From positions 1 to 25,678 of the IMG/VR virus record IMGVR_UViG_3300048828_000477: a stretch of 25,678 nt of DNA. One strand, 5' to 3'. The position numbers were made by a program, and so were the translations under genes. Origin of the DNA: a virus. This document shows positions 1 through 6,736 of the stretch, piece by piece. The notes below the pieces were generated by a model that was given only the letters and a program-made list of their open reading frames with translations, was not told the origin of the DNA and searched no databases. Position 1 is the first letter of the stretch. Every line of letters begins with the position of its first letter.

Positions 1-590
1 GATATTGTAGCTTGATTAACCGTTTCGCCTGAGGCCATGAAAGAAAACCCTGACCGTCTGTTCTTAAGATAGCACATTCCGTAACAACGTACATCTGCTT
101 TGCAAGCTTCCCAGAATATAAAGAATAATCTGTTTGACTCCCTAAAGTCTGCTGCCCCAACATCAATTTTGGACCACTGCAGGTACATGTAGTGAGTACC
201 AGTAATATAAGAAGGCTTGTCTTTGTTAAAAAACCAAAAACCTTCTTCACGCCTTTTAAACTCTGTGTCAATATAGTCATACCATTTTTCTTTAAATTGT
301 GAAGGGTATTCGTCCCAATCAAATACCGATTTTATCTTTGAAAGCTCTTTTGGGTATTCCGTGTGTTTCCACTTGTCTCCTTCAAATTTAATAACATCAT
401 CTTTCTTTGGCAATGCTATTTTTACTCCTTGTATTTCGTAAACCTCTCCTATCTGTCCGGTCTTACTGATTACAACTACGTCATGTTCTTCGTTATAACC
501 GTACTCCCATTTCTTATACCTGTTTAACCTTTTTAATATCTTAGGTTTAATATAGTCTTTTAATACTGCTACTAAGGTTTGTTCGTACAT
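1..590 (-). CDS. terL: Terminase large subunit, N-terminal part (truncated by window edge)
   Basis: The motor ATPase and nuclease that pumps phage DNA into the prohead. I translated 196 codons from the ATG at 588-590; the gene runs off the left edge with no stop, so the ATPase core and nuclease are missing. Residues about 115-145 read like the conserved N-terminal block of Bacteroidota-phage terminases (GFWFFNKDKPSYITGTHY, then LQWSKIDVG). Residues 176-183 (KNRRSGFS) fit the degenerate Walker A loop of terminases, which often lack the classic GKT. The start overlaps the preceding gene's stop by one base (TAATG), which supports this start and translational coupling. Family call is by recognition of these motifs; a search of the full gene would settle it. 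Confidence 0.82.
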   Translation of the reverse strand, partial: MYEQTLVAVLKDYIKPKILKRLNRYKKWEYGYNEEHDVVVISKTGQIGEVYEIQGVKIALPKKDDVIKFEGDKWKHTEYPKELSKIKSVFDWDEYPSQFKEKWYDYIDTEFKRREEGFWFFNKDKPSYITGTHYMYLQWSKIDVGAADFRESNRLFFIFWEACKADVRCYGMCYLKNRRSGFSFMASGETVNQATI

Positions 591-865
591 TATCTAGATC
601 TTCCTTCTGCAAAACCTTTAAAAGCTTTTTCTTCCTTAGCTTCTTTTGGGTTTTCATTTAATCTTTCATCCTCCTCTTCTATTCTAGCAAGTATTTCAAA
701 AGCATCGAATATAGCTAATTTTTTAGTTGCGGCAGCATTTTTAAGTCTGTCAGCTGATAAATCATCTTCTGAGTCAACGATCTTTTCTTCTGCCACTTTG
801 ATTAACTCCTTAACTGCTTTTTGCCCAGCTAGGATTATATTCTTCTTGGTTTCTTTTGTGTTCAT
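590..865 (-). CDS. Small helical protein upstream of terminase; possible small terminase subunit
   Basis: A 91-residue charged protein predicted to be mostly helical, with a basic N-terminal half (MNTKETKKNIILAGQKAVKE) and an acidic helix around residues 52-70 (IFDAFEILARIEEEDE). It ends one base into terL and its start lies 56 bases inside the preceding gene. The place directly before the large terminase is where small terminase subunits usually sit, and I recall similar short proteins at this position in marine Bacteroidota phages. I see no clear helix-turn-helix, so the small-terminase role rests on position alone. Confidence 0.7.
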   Translation of the reverse strand: MNTKETKKNIILAGQKAVKELIKVAEEKIVDSEDDLSADRLKNAAATKKLAIFDAFEILARIEEEDERLNENPKEAKEEKAFKGFAEGRSR

Positions 866-1415
866 ACTTAATTACAATATCATTAGATTTCATACAATAA
901 ACTCTTTGATCGTCTATTATAAAATCCCATTCACTGCCGGGTGTAAACCCTACTGTGTCCCCTGGATTGATATTAAGCGCTTTTAAAGAACTATTACCTA
1001 TTTTTAGTATACCAATAAGGTCTTGCTCTTTTTGTGATCTTAAAGTGTCTTTGTTTTTTAAAGGCATTACAAAGCATCTGTCTCCAAATGATTTCCAATC
1101 CCCTGTATTTTTATACAAATATATTTGATCTGCCGAACAAAAGTGTAAGTCATCTTTAAAATGAGATCTACTTCTTTTCTTATTACCTCGGATATCATAA
1201 AAAACTCTAAATACATTATGATGTATTACTATGATATCGCCTTTTTTTATACTTGTTTTAAAAGCTTTTGGTGTTTCAACCACTATAGCTAAATTGTTTA
1301 CAGACTTGAAGTCTTCAATTTTAGTGTTTAGTATTAATGTAACGTCGCCTAGCTTTACCTTGTTATCGTATCTATCGCCAATAGGTTTGACGATAAAATC
1401 GTATAGACTTCTCAT
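810..1415 (-). CDS. Protein with two GroES-like halves
   Basis: A 201-residue protein that appears to contain two co-chaperonin-like beta-barrels. The first (about residues 8-93) has GDIIVIHHNVFR and closes with CSADQIYLYK. The second (about 98-188) has GDTVGFTPGSEWDFIIDDQR followed by KSNDIVIKYE, closely matching the GroES pattern of a GD(I/V)V turn, a strand pair and a final S/K-x-x-D-I-(L/V) strand. No typical mobile loop with a GG(I/L)hL anchor is visible, so it may not dock on GroEL as normal GroES does. The gene sits just before the terminase genes, away from the groEL/groES pair at 4.4-6.2 kb. It could instead be a structural barrel protein. The GroES likeness is my reading of motifs, not a search result. 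Confidence 0.7.
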   Translation of the reverse strand: MRSLYDFIVKPIGDRYDNKVKLGDVTLILNTKIEDFKSVNNLAIVVETPKAFKTSIKKGDIIVIHHNVFRVFYDIRGNKKRSRSHFKDDLHFCSADQIYLYKNTGDWKSFGDRCFVMPLKNKDTLRSQKEQDLIGILKIGNSSLKALNINPGDTVGFTPGSEWDFIIDDQRVYCMKSNDIVIKYEHKRNQEEYNPSWAKSS

Positions 1416-1643
1416 TTAATATTCTAAATCATACTCAACGGATATTGCCATGTTAGAGTTAAACTTCTTCCATGGCATCACCTCATTTCCTTTCTTTATG
1501 TAAATACTGTAAGAATTAGATTGTGTGTCATGTAGTATGCAATCTATAGTATGTCCACCATAAACGTTTTGCCCTACTGAATAGTGCATAGCGTCATTCT
1601 TATAGTCAGAACCTATACTTATTTTTCTTACAACAGAACTCAT
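1416..1643 (-). CDS. Conserved small phage protein, function unknown
   Basis: A 75-residue protein beginning MSSVVRKISIGSDYK and containing MHYSVGQNVYGG. It looks like a small beta-rich fold, with alternating strands through residues 20-73. I recall very similar proteins next to terminase genes in marine Bacteroidota phages, which supports that it is a real gene and a member of this phage group, but I know of no function. Its start overlaps the stop of the gene at 1643-1900 by one base, and its own stop abuts the next gene, so it is part of a tightly coupled leftward operon. Confidence 0.75.
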   Translation of the reverse strand: MSSVVRKISIGSDYKNDAMHYSVGQNVYGGHTIDCILHDTQSNSYSIYIKKGNEVMPWKKFNSNMAISVEYDLEY

Positions 1644-1900
1644 TATTCCGCTATCTCAAGAGTTTTTGTTTCTTCTTGCTTAGCTTCTTCATAAGTACCA
1701 TCAGCTAAGTTTACAGTGATGTCACCATACTCTTCTCTGATTTCAGCCTTAATACCATCTAATTCTTTTACAGCTTCAAAATGTGCTGCTAGGTATTCTG
1801 CTTTTCTTGCCTCTAAAAATCCTACTTCTGTAAGTATAGAGTTCATTTTTCCTGTTGCGTCTTTAATAGACTTTAATTGTTCATCTGTTAATTTTCCCAT
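1643..1900 (-). CDS. Small coiled-coil protein, function unknown
   Basis: An 85-residue acidic protein with heptad-like spacing of hydrophobic residues from about residue 5 to 57 (LTDEQLKSIKDATGKM, then VGFLEARKAEYLAAHFEAV), suggesting a long helical coiled coil, then a short tail rich in Glu (EEAKQEETKTLEIAE). No enzyme motif is visible. Proteins of this style recur in the terminase-proximal operon of marine Bacteroidota phages. The ATG at 1898-1900 follows an A/T-rich leader lacking a Shine-Dalgarno sequence, as expected for a Bacteroidota host. Confidence 0.72.
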   Translation of the reverse strand: MGKLTDEQLKSIKDATGKMNSILTEVGFLEARKAEYLAAHFEAVKELDGIKAEIREEYGDITVNLADGTYEEAKQEETKTLEIAE

Positions 1901-1955
1901 TTTATTTAATTTAATTGGTTACTGTTATTACTATTATTACTTGTTTTTAATCTTT

Positions 1956-2357
1956 TTACTTTTTAAATAAAGGCCCTAGCTTATCTACTATTTTTTCACC
2001 ACTTCTACCAATTACATAACCCCCGATACCTATTTCTAATAGCTGCCAAAATTCAGGCTCTAAAACAGGTGTTACAAGTCTTGTAGACAGCTGTGATATG
2101 AATTTAGTATATATAATTATAAAACCAAATGAAAGCATTAGTATTGGTCTCCAACTTCTTTGTAGCCAATTACCTTTAGCTTCTGCTACGATAATTTCTG
2201 TCTGCATTTTCTGAAGCTCTAATTGAGCATCTTGTAATACTTTAAATATTTTATTTCTAGCATTTAGCCTTTCTTCTTCGCTGGTAAATAAGCTATCAAC
2301 TACATCACCGACTTGTTTAAACACTTTAGTACTGAAAAATTCTAATATCTTTTTCAT
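1956..2357 (-). CDS. Holin, three-helix (gene-transfer-agent type)
   Basis: A 133-residue membrane protein that probably permeabilises the inner membrane at the end of infection. Residues 1-62 form an amphipathic, charged helical region ending MQTEIIVAEAKGNW. The signature LQRSWRPILMLSFGFIIIY (about 65-83) begins the first clear membrane helix. A second membrane segment covers about 103-118 (FWQLLEIGIGGYVIGR), followed by the typical SGEKIVDK tail. This combination of E-x-x-G-x-W, the SWRP turn and the GGYVIGRS-EK ending is that of the 3TM holin family first described for gene transfer agents. Its neighbours are small late proteins; no endolysin is visible in the window. Confidence 0.85.
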   Translation of the reverse strand: MKKILEFFSTKVFKQVGDVVDSLFTSEEERLNARNKIFKVLQDAQLELQKMQTEIIVAEAKGNWLQRSWRPILMLSFGFIIIYTKFISQLSTRLVTPVLEPEFWQLLEIGIGGYVIGRSGEKIVDKLGPLFKK

Positions 2358-2596
2358 TAGTCAACTGGTTTTCCTGGAGTATACCCAAAAGATCCTGTAT
2401 CTGTTCTAACAGTGTAAGAACCTAGTTTACCTTTTCTTTTTGTAACTACTGATTTTGGATATTTTGCTTTAACAGTTTCAAACTGCTCATCAAATCCTTT
2501 AACGTCTTTTGCTGGTTTTGGTTTTTTTTCAGCTGGTTTTTTAGGATCTTCTTCTATGTGAAGAGGAGATATAAATCTTTTTATTTTAAACGCCAT
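2357..2596 (-). CDS. Small basic protein, function unknown
   Basis: A 79-residue lysine- and proline-rich protein. Residues 16-32 are a low-complexity Lys/Pro/Glu linker (EDPKKPAEKKPKPAKD), followed by a compact segment with QFETVKAKYP and a strand-rich C-terminus (KLGSYTVRTDTGSFGYTP). It shares its first four residues, MAFK, with the gene at 2599-2910 just upstream, and its stop overlaps the holin start by one base. I do not recognise a family. A minor virion or DNA-contacting role is possible from charge alone. Confidence 0.65.
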   Translation of the reverse strand: MAFKIKRFISPLHIEEDPKKPAEKKPKPAKDVKGFDEQFETVKAKYPKSVVTKRKGKLGSYTVRTDTGSFGYTPGKPVD

Positions 2597-2598
2597 TG

Positions 2599-2910
2599 TT
2601 ATTTTGCTTTTCTATATGCCTCAGCTTCCCAAGGTAGGTTTTTAGCTCCTTCTTTCATTTGAGCCCTTGAATATTTTTTACCTTTCCAGTATACATTGTT
2701 ATCATCATAATCTAAATCACCGCGCTTCATTTGATCTATGTGTACTTTTTCGTGGTTTATAACACTGTTTAATTTAGCTGGTGATAAATTATTGTTTATA
2801 ACAATAGTACCATTATTATTGGCTTTACCTAAAACGCCGTCTTCCATATCTACGCTATAAATAGGTGTGTTATCTATAGCGTATGGAGGATTTTGTAATT
2901 TAAAAGCCAT
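2599..2910 (-). CDS. Putative minimal zinc metalloprotease (HExxH)
   Basis: A 103-residue protein with the zincin motif HEKVH at residues 53-57 (INHEKVHIDQMK). In this family the two His bind zinc and the Glu activates water. Downstream PWEAEAY (93-99) offers Glu95 or Glu97 as a third zinc ligand, as in gluzincins. Residues 60-80 carry a Gly-Asp-Leu-Asp-Tyr stretch and VYWKGKKYSR, a layout I have seen in small phage proteins. At 103 residues it is close to the smallest possible zincin. It has no signal peptide, so a cytoplasmic or virion role (for example maturation or wall access) is more likely than secretion. Function is inferred from the motif. Confidence 0.65.
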   Translation of the reverse strand: MAFKLQNPPYAIDNTPIYSVDMEDGVLGKANNNGTIVINNNLSPAKLNSVINHEKVHIDQMKRGDLDYDDNNVYWKGKKYSRAQMKEGAKNLPWEAEAYRKAK

Positions 2911-2914
2911 TAAC

Positions 2915-3079
2915 TTACTTTTTACAGTGCTTAGACATCCAAGAACCTTTCATAGCTAATGGAGATTTACCTAATTGAGACCCATATCCTTTATTAAGGT
3001 TTTTAATAGCAGATCCTTTTTCCGCAACAGGATTGTCTTTAATTAAGTTTTTCTTTTCTTGCTTGTTGTATGAATTCAT
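2915..3079 (-). CDS. Small lysine-rich protein, function unknown
   Basis: A 54-residue open frame starting at the ATG at 3077-3079 (MNSYNKQEKKNLIKDNPV) and ending WMSKHCKK. It fills the gap between two neighbouring leftward genes, with 4 and 6 bases on either side, and shares composition (Lys, Gly, Ser, few acidic residues) with the other tiny proteins of this block. The sequence AIKNLNKGYGSQLGKSPLA is not low complexity. No family recognised. Confidence 0.6.
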   Translation of the reverse strand: MNSYNKQEKKNLIKDNPVAEKGSAIKNLNKGYGSQLGKSPLAMKGSWMSKHCKK

Positions 3080-3085
3080 AATTAT

Positions 3086-3361
3086 TTACTTTTTAGATTT
3101 ATTTTTTTGACAAAAATTACTTGCAGCGCCTACACTACCAAACCCCCATTTTTTTAAAGCCATTGCTTTTTTAGTAGGTTCTCCTTTTGAATCTTTCATA
3201 GCCCCTTTCATTCCCGCAAACCTGCAGGCAAATGAAACCCTACGAGGACTAGTTCCTTTTGTTAAACGTTTACCCATACCAGGGTTTTCTTTTCGCATCT
3301 TACGATTTGATTTTTCGTAAGCGGCTTCCTTTATATTTAAAGGGGATTGTTTGTATGCCAT
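3086..3361 (-). CDS. Conserved phage protein of DUF6321 type
   Basis: A 91-residue very basic protein. The central block KRLTKGTSPRRVSFACRFAG (residues about 31-50) and MKDSKGEPTKKAMALKKWGF (55-74), ending FCQKNKSKK, match a widespread marine-phage family that I recall as DUF6321, also seen in cyanophages and pelagiphages. Its biochemical role is not known to me; strong positive charge and position among late genes suggest a virion or DNA-associated protein. Two Cys (in FACRF and FCQK) are conserved features as I remember the family. Family number is from memory and should be checked. Confidence 0.7.
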   Translation of the reverse strand: MAYKQSPLNIKEAAYEKSNRKMRKENPGMGKRLTKGTSPRRVSFACRFAGMKGAMKDSKGEPTKKAMALKKWGFGSVGAASNFCQKNKSKK

Positions 3362-3364
3362 ATC

Positions 3365-3466
3365 TTATTCTTTTAATTTAACCCACTTAGATAATGTATA
3401 TCCTATTGTCACTAGCAATAAAAGTATTTTTAAATACACTTCTATATTAGTCATTGTCACTGCCAT
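3365..3466 (-). CDS. Tiny single-span membrane protein
   Basis: A 33-residue frame from the ATG at 3464-3466. Residues 11-25 (YLKILLLLVTIGYTL) form one hydrophobic segment followed by a basic tail (SKWVKLKE), the pattern of a single-pass inner-membrane protein with a cytoplasmic C-terminus. It lies 3 bases before the start of the gene at 3086-3361, so it is in the same transcript. It could assist lysis together with the holin about 1 kb downstream, but nothing in the sequence proves this. Confidence 0.45.
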   Translation of the reverse strand: MAVTMTNIEVYLKILLLLVTIGYTLSKWVKLKE

Positions 3467-3518
3467 GGTGGCTAGATTTATAACGTATAATTTCACATCC
3501 TGAGATAACATACTGTTA

Positions 3519-3695
3519 TTATTTAGCTCGCTGCGTGATAGGCCCTTTTATAGAGCTGCATCCGCAGTGTGCTTTAGAGATTTCCATTCCTTTGCGTCCT
3601 GAGCTAGAACCTTTACCTTGTGGCAATGAATCTAAATCTAATGGTCCGTCCCATATAGCGTTCTGACCTGATGCTTTGTTTTTAATGTTATCCAT
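3519..3695 (-). CDS. Small Gly/Ser/Cys protein, function unknown
   Basis: A 58-residue frame starting at the ATG at 3693-3695 (MDNIKNKASGQNAIWDGPLD). Residues 21-35 (LDSLPQGKGSSSGRK) are flexible, and the C-terminal half contains KAHCGCSSIKGP, where a His-Cys-x-Cys cluster could bind metal. It is placed 17 bases after the EF-hand protein gene (3713-3988) in the same leftward run. The reading frame is non-repetitive and its borders fit the neighbours. No family recognised. Confidence 0.55.
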   Translation of the reverse strand: MDNIKNKASGQNAIWDGPLDLDSLPQGKGSSSGRKGMEISKAHCGCSSIKGPITQRAK

Positions 3696-3712
3696 ATCTT
3701 TATTTTTTAAAT

Positions 3713-3988
3713 TTATTTTTTTTCAGGTTTAATCCATCCTTGAGCTATCCCAATATCCTTTTGAGTTATTTTACCGTCTCCAGATAAATCCTCCATATAT
3801 AAAGGTGTTATTTCTCTTTGAGGCATGCTCTTAGCTCTTTGATCTGGTGTTCCAAATACATACTGAGCGTTTGCAGCTTGATTTGGATTAAATACAGGTT
3901 TAGCATTACCCATTTCATTTGAAGGTACAGGTACTCCTGGATTTTGTAGTATTGGTTTAGCCAATAAGTTTTCATCTTGTTTTATCAT
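3713..3988 (-). CDS. EF-hand / dockerin-like calcium-binding protein
   Basis: A 91-residue protein whose first 65 residues are Pro/Asn/Gln-rich and probably unstructured. Residues 67-78 read DLSGDGKITQKD, a textbook 12-residue EF-hand calcium loop with Asp at 1, Ser at 3, Asp at 5, Lys at 7, Ile at 8 and Asp at 12. The following helix (IGIAQGWI) fits a single EF-hand or half dockerin. One loop alone suggests dimerisation or docking to another virion protein. Its start lies inside the end of the winged-helix-like gene (17-base overlap). Confidence 0.65.
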   Translation of the reverse strand: MIKQDENLLAKPILQNPGVPVPSNEMGNAKPVFNPNQAANAQYVFGTPDQRAKSMPQREITPLYMEDLSGDGKITQKDIGIAQGWIKPEKK

Positions 3989-4412
3989 TGTTGACGTTTT
4001 TTATAGATACACTTAATACTTTATCTGTATAAGTATTTCCTTTCATTATTCTGTTTCTACTACTCGTAGGTATATCATCTTGACCTAGCATAATCCTATA
4101 AATTCTATTTATAAGTTGCTTGCCTTTAAATGATACTTTATATATATGATACTTTTGAGTAGTTCTATTTCTTTTTCGCCAAACAGAGATCCAGTCTTCC
4201 TTCAATAACTTATTCCATCTTCTATTATTCCAACTGTATGAAAACGTACCTGTTTTAAAATCTTGCTTAGTAAACATGTCTAAACAATCTAAATAAATTA
4301 ATAACTCTAGATCAGCATCGTTTAAGTCATTATTTCTACATGCCCATTTTCGTATGATTCTGTAGTGTTTTAATAACCCTAACTTTTTAACATCACTAGC
4401 ATCTATTCTCAT
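3972..4412 (-). CDS. Winged-helix (MarR-like) protein
   Basis: A 146-residue basic protein. Residues about 32-115 (LNDADLELLIYLDCLDMFTK through IYKVSFKGKQLINRIYRIM) follow the MarR-type order: a helix, a recognition helix region (SWNNRRWNKLLKEDWI), a beta-wing with basic residues (VWRKRNRTTQKYHIYKVSFKG) and a dimerisation helix. This predicts DNA binding and regulation of late genes, although in these phages the same fold also occurs in structural and packaging proteins. The start overlaps the groES stop by four bases (ATGA), so it is translated with the chaperonin genes. Confidence 0.6.
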   Translation of the reverse strand: MRIDASDVKKLGLLKHYRIIRKWACRNNDLNDADLELLIYLDCLDMFTKQDFKTGTFSYSWNNRRWNKLLKEDWISVWRKRNRTTQKYHIYKVSFKGKQLINRIYRIMLGQDDIPTSSRNRIMKGNTYTDKVLSVSIKNVNNDKTR

Positions 4413-4675
4413 AAAACTACAACTATATCTTGCATTTTTATAACTTGATACGGATCACCTTCTATTTCTATTGTGTGACCAGCGTGTCTATCGTAGTAAA
4501 TTAAATCACCTTCATTTAGACCTGCTTTGGCTGCTTCTTCTCCAGGAGATATTACAGATGCTTTAATGTATCGTATATCTTCCCTTTGTTTTTCGGCAAG
4601 AAGTAAACCGCCTTTAGTAGCGGCCACTCCTTCTTTTTGTTTCTTTATTATTAAGTTTCTACCTATCGCCTTCAT
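4409..4675 (-). CDS. groES: GroES co-chaperonin
   Basis: An 88-residue co-chaperonin that should cap the GroEL cavity. The N-terminus (MKAIGRNLIIKKQKEGVAAT) is followed by a mobile loop with the hydrophobic anchor GGLLL (residues 22-26) that docks on GroEL. ASVISPGEEAAKAGLNEGDL and the final strand MQDIVVVL are family hallmarks (E. coli: SESDILAIVE). It is slightly shorter than E. coli GroES (97 aa). The gene follows groEL with a 17-base overlap, the reverse of the usual bacterial groES-groEL order, so host acquisition of an intact operon is not obvious. It likely partners the phage GroEL to fold capsid or tail proteins. Confidence 0.88.
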   Translation of the reverse strand: MKAIGRNLIIKKQKEGVAATKGGLLLAEKQREDIRYIKASVISPGEEAAKAGLNEGDLIYYDRHAGHTIEIEGDPYQVIKMQDIVVVL

Positions 4676-6212
4676 TTGCTCTTAAATTATTAATTACACA
4701 ATCAGTTGATAATATTGTAGTAGCTACAGATGCAGCATTTCTTAATGCACTTTTGGTTACCATTAACGGATCAATTATACCGTGTTTAACCATATCTACA
4801 GGTTCTCCTGTTATTGCATTCAAACCAACACCTTTATCTTGTGGTTCGGACGCTGTGATACCTGCGTTTTCTAATATTGTAAAGTAAGGGGCTTTTATAG
4901 CTCTTAATAAAACTTCTTCACCTAATCCTTTACTTTTAATATATGTTGAAGCATTTAATAATGCAACGCCTCCACCTGGTACAATACCTTCTTTTACAGC
5001 TGCTTTTGTTGCACAGATAGCATCTTCAACTCTATCAGTTTTTTCTTTTAACTCTACTTCAGAGTTTGCACCAACTTTAACCACCGCAATTTTAGCGGTT
5101 AACATGGATAATCTTTTTTCAAGCTTTATAACCTCCCAACTTTTTAGTGTGTTATTTGTAAGCTTTTCTTTTATGCTACGTATTACATCCTTTATTTTTT
5201 CGGATGCCTCAGAGACCGTTATAACAGTGTCCTCATGCGAGGTAACACTTTTTAAACAAGATCCTAAATACTCTACATCAATTGAATCAAGGTCATCACC
5301 TAAATCTTCGTTAACTATTGTAGCACCAGTTAGTAAGGAAAGATCCTCAAGTACTTCACGTTTGCTAATACCATAAGTAGGAGCGTTGATTACATTTACT
5401 TTTAGATTACCTTTCTTTTTATTGGTAGCCAGAGTTGATAAAACACCTTGTTCTAAATCGCCTATAATAAGCAAAGGTTTATTGTTTTTTATTACGTACT
5501 CCAGCACTTTTTGTATATCTCTTATAGTATTAACCGGGGATTCCATAATTAATACTAATGGATTTTCTAATTCAGCTGTTTTTGTTTGTTCGTTTGTAAT
5601 GAAATGAGAATTTGTTAAACCTTTATCATAAGGTACACCTTCAATTAATTCAGAAACAGTTTTACCGTCACCTGCAGTTTCCATCATTACAATACCTGTG
5701 TTATCTACAGATCTAAACGCATCAGCTATAATAGAACCTAATTCATTGTCGTTGTTAACGGATATAGAAGCTATATTATCTAACATGTCTCCCTTCACGT
5801 CAACCGCTAGCTTTTCTAAATACTTAATTACTTTTTCAACTGCAGAATTAATACCATCTTTTATTTCTCTGGCATTTTTCTTTTCTGAAACAGCATAAGC
5901 TTCTTTTAATATAGCGTGTGCTAAAACAGTTGCGGTAGTAGTACCGTCGCCTGCTTCTTGAACAGTTTTCCTAGCAGCTTCTTTTAACAGTGTAGATCCC
6001 ATGTTTTCGACTGGGTCAAACAATATTATAGAATCAGCTACAGTAACACCATCTTTTGTTATAACAGGTTTGCCTGTACTGTCTTCTAGCATCACGCATT
6101 TACCGCCAGCCCCTAATGTAGAGCTGACAGCATTTGCTAATTTTTCTATTCCTTTAAATACTTGATCTCTAGCATCGTCACCAAAGTTCAAGTTTTTGAC
6201 AATTCCGTTCAT
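4659..6212 (-). CDS. groEL: GroEL chaperonin (60-kDa)
   Basis: A 517-residue group I chaperonin that encloses and folds proteins using ATP. Seen directly: KDGVTVADSI (about residues 53-62, nucleotide-binding loop), AGDGTTTATVLA (about 87-98, with the catalytic Asp equivalent to E. coli D87), apical domain NKPLLIIGDLEQGVLSTLA, and the equatorial return VEDAICATKAAVKEGIVPGG with the Asp equivalent to D398. It is about 30 residues shorter than E. coli GroEL and ends CVINNLRANEGDR, lacking the flexible Gly-Gly-Met tail. The apical domain is divergent, which may reflect a phage-specific substrate. It is followed by groES and preceded by an 82-base gap with a hairpin. Phage-borne GroEL is known but uncommon. 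Confidence 0.93.
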   Translation of the reverse strand: MNGIVKNLNFGDDARDQVFKGIEKLANAVSSTLGAGGKCVMLEDSTGKPVITKDGVTVADSIILFDPVENMGSTLLKEAARKTVQEAGDGTTTATVLAHAILKEAYAVSEKKNAREIKDGINSAVEKVIKYLEKLAVDVKGDMLDNIASISVNNDNELGSIIADAFRSVDNTGIVMMETAGDGKTVSELIEGVPYDKGLTNSHFITNEQTKTAELENPLVLIMESPVNTIRDIQKVLEYVIKNNKPLLIIGDLEQGVLSTLATNKKKGNLKVNVINAPTYGISKREVLEDLSLLTGATIVNEDLGDDLDSIDVEYLGSCLKSVTSHEDTVITVSEASEKIKDVIRSIKEKLTNNTLKSWEVIKLEKRLSMLTAKIAVVKVGANSEVELKEKTDRVEDAICATKAAVKEGIVPGGGVALLNASTYIKSKGLGEEVLLRAIKAPYFTILENAGITASEPQDKGVGLNAITGEPVDMVKHGIIDPLMVTKSALRNAASVATTILSTDCVINNLRANEGDR

Positions 6213-6256
6213 ATTTAATTTAATTTGATTTGATTTAATTCACCCTTTTCAGGTAT

Positions 6257-6274
6257 ACGAGTATTATTACTCGT
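6257..6274. terminator. Perfect 7-bp hairpin between the DUF7936-like gene and groEL
   Basis: ACGAGTA and TACTCGT flank a TTAT loop in the 82-base gap upstream of groEL. On the + strand it is followed by TTTTCTTCGATTTTT, on the leftward transcript by no T-run. It may be an RNA-processing or stability hairpin that separates chaperonin expression from tail genes; as a leftward terminator it is weak. Confidence 0.35.
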
Positions 6275-6294
6275 TTTCTTCGATTTTTACCTAA

Positions 6295-6690
6295 TTAATC
6301 TTCAACCTCAGGCTCTTGCGGCTCTTCAGCCTCAGGTGTTGGCGGTACAGGATCTCCGATAGTCAATGTAACACTTGTAGGCGTAATCAAACTATCTATC
6401 TGACTTTGTATGCTTGCTTCAACGCTAGCAACTTGTTCGTCACCCATTGCTCCCTTAGTCCAAGCAACTACTTCATCGTTTGTTAATTGATCAAACGGTA
6501 TAAACTCTGTTATCTGACTTGTGTCTAGAGTTTGTGTTCCAATGCTTGTAGCTGAGTAAGGATTTCCTTTTGAATCTACCTCATCTGACACACCTGTTAC
6601 AATCCAGTGCACATTGTACACTACATCCGCTTCGTTGTCTTGTTCTGGGTAGCAATCTACTGTTTTGCAATTCCAATTGTAAGTTGTCAT
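6295..6690 (-). CDS. DUF7936-like phage protein
   Basis: A 131-residue acidic protein. The N-terminal half (TYNWNCKTVDCYPEQDNEAD, then VVYNVHWIVTGVSDEVD) and the YSATSIGTQTLD strand match a phage family I recall as DUF7936, usually encoded beside tail-fibre genes. The middle (PFDQLTNDEVVAWTKGAMG) forms an EVVAWTK helix, and the C-terminal 20 residues are a Pro/Glu tail. A virion-associated role is likely from position, next to three tail or fibre genes. Its start follows a (TAAA)n tandem repeat in the leader, which may affect its translation. Family number is from memory. Confidence 0.7.
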   Translation of the reverse strand: MTTYNWNCKTVDCYPEQDNEADVVYNVHWIVTGVSDEVDSKGNPYSATSIGTQTLDTSQITEFIPFDQLTNDEVVAWTKGAMGDEQVASVEASIQSQIDSLITPTSVTLTIGDPVPPTPEAEEPQEPEVED

Positions 6691-6700
6691 AATTTTTGTT

Positions 6701-6734
<34 letters not shown>

Positions 6735-6736
6735 CG

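Noticed and set aside
579-986. 135-aa + strand frame over the terminase-proximal genes
   Set aside because: It is antisense to two overlapping leftward genes with good starts; Ser/Phe/Leu-rich composition is typical of a reverse shadow.
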